DNA of 7,866 bases. Source: Peptococcaceae bacterium. GTDB lineage: Bacteria > Bacillota > Desulfotomaculia > Desulfotomaculales > UBA12532. The stretch spans positions 1-7,866 of the forward strand of contig DMDP01000034.1 in NCBI GenBank assembly GCA_003445475.1, written 5' to 3'. Both the position numbers and the translations under genes were made by a program. This document shows, piece after piece, positions 7,163 through 7,866 of the stretch; positions within the stretch are counted from its first letter, which is position 1, and each line of letters begins with the position of its first letter. Below the pieces are notes generated by a model. That model was given only the letters and a program-made list of their open reading frames with translations, ran no database searches and had not been told where the DNA came from.

Positions 7163-7866
7163 GTGACCTGGGTCGAAGTGAGCGTCACCGTAGAGCGAGA
7201 ACGCGCGGACGCGGTGGCCGGTATTTTTTTTGAAATGGGGAGCGGGGTGCTCTGGGAAGAACCCGCTCCCGCGCTTGTTACGGTTAAGGGATACTTTCCG
7301 GCGGGCGCCGGGGTCGACCGGCAGGTGGCGGATCTGCGCCGGTCCCTTGCTGCCGTCCTGGAAAGTGAACCGGGCGTGGGGGTAAGACAGGTGCGTGAGG
7401 AAGACTGGGCACACGCGTGGCGCCGGCATTACCGGCCTTTTCGCGTGGGCAAGAGGTTTGTCGTCCGCCCTCCTTGGGAGGAGTACCCCGGTTTTCCGGA
7501 CGACCTGGTAATCGTCCTCGATCCCGGGATGGCGTTCGGCTGCGGGACGCACCCGACCACGCAGATGTGCCTGGCGATGCTTGAGGAAGCGGTGCGCCCG
7601 GGCATGCGCGTTTGCGACGTGGGCACCGGTTCGGGGATCCTGGCCATTGCTGCCGCCCTGCTAGGGGCCGGGCGGGTGGAGGCGGTGGACAACGATCCGA
7701 CGGCGGTGCGCGTGGCGCGGAAGAACGTGGAGGCCAACGGTCTGGCTGGCAAGATCGACGTCCGGCAGGGATACCTGTTGGACGCCGTCGAGGGCCCCCT
7801 TGACCTGGTGGTGGCGAATATCACCGCCGACGTCATTTTGCGCCTGGTACCGGCCGCGGCGCGCGT
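7163..7866 (+). CDS. prmA: PrmA, ribosomal protein L11 methyltransferase (3' end beyond window)
   Basis: The first 234 codons of PrmA are open to the window edge; the family is usually about 300 residues, so roughly the last fifth is missing. The N-terminal L11-recognition domain (about 1-95) begins with WVEVSV, as in other PrmA proteins, which supports GTG 7163. No other in-frame ATG, GTG or TTG lies between it and the upstream in-frame stop at 7142. The linker block LDPGMAFGCGTHPTT (119-133) is diagnostic; Cys127 replaces the usual Thr. The SAM-binding Rossmann fold follows with DVGTGSGILAIAAALLGA (152-169), the acidic VDND (175-178) and VANI (217-220). PrmA trimethylates several amino groups of ribosomal protein L11 in the cytosol and is normally dispensable. 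It is the usual gene after dnaJ in Firmicutes and starts 27 bases after it, so it is probably co-transcribed. Confidence 0.95.
   Translation, partial: MTWVEVSVTVERERADAVAGIFFEMGSGVLWEEPAPALVTVKGYFPAGAGVDRQVADLRRSLAAVLESEPGVGVRQVREEDWAHAWRRHYRPFRVGKRFVVRPPWEEYPGFPDDLVIVLDPGMAFGCGTHPTTQMCLAMLEEAVRPGMRVCDVGTGSGILAIAAALLGAGRVEAVDNDPTAVRVARKNVEANGLAGKIDVRQGYLLDAVEGPLDLVVANITADVILRLVPAAAR

Noticed and set aside
5984..7552. A 522-codon open frame on the minus strand opposite dnaJ and prmA
   Set aside because: It lies antisense to two clearly recognisable genes, its translation is rich in Arg, Pro, His and Ala without a recognisable domain, and long antisense frames are expected in GC-rich coding DNA.

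Overview
The window reads as a chromosomal segment of a GC-rich, probably thermophilic Firmicute of the clostridial/Desulfotomaculum-like grade. Three things point there: the gene order hemW - hrcA - (chaperonin) - grpE - dnaK - dnaJ - prmA, which is the classic Firmicutes heat-shock locus; a perfect CIRCE operator; and a DnaK lacking the nucleotide-binding-domain insert of Gram-negative DnaKs. The most telling feature is an archaeal-type (thermosome-like) chaperonin inside the dnaK operon. Such bacterial 'group III' chaperonins are known from Carboxydothermus hydrogenoformans and some related clostridia. I cannot name the species.

Layout. Bases 1-258 are the 3' end of hemW. Bases 302-646 hold a short AhpD/carboxymuconolactone-decarboxylase-like gene of clearly lower GC (about 49% by hand count) that is not part of the usual locus. 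A Rho-independent terminator (696-724) closes it. A sigma-A-type promoter (810-838) and a CIRCE operator (851-877) then open the heat-shock operon. The operon runs without a visible terminator through hrcA (912-1952), the archaeal-like chaperonin (1978-3537, TTG start), grpE (3534-4163, 4-base overlap), dnaK (4167-5981), dnaJ (6008-7135, GTG start) and prmA (7163 to the window end, GTG start, truncated by the window). Everything lies on the + strand; I see no gene on the minus strand.

How the genes work together. HrcA represses its own operon through CIRCE. The operon makes the complete DnaK-DnaJ-GrpE foldase machine plus a chaperonin with a built-in lid, so one heat-controlled transcript would supply both an Hsp70 system and a folding chamber. 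PrmA, which methylates ribosomal protein L11, is a conserved passenger. The chaperonin insertion resembles the described bacterial group III chaperonins, so it is striking but probably not wholly new. Less explained points are the low-GC AhpD-like gene with altered relay residues, a possible Lys-to-Arg change in the chaperonin's nucleotide-sensing loop, and the possibility that this chaperonin modulates HrcA.
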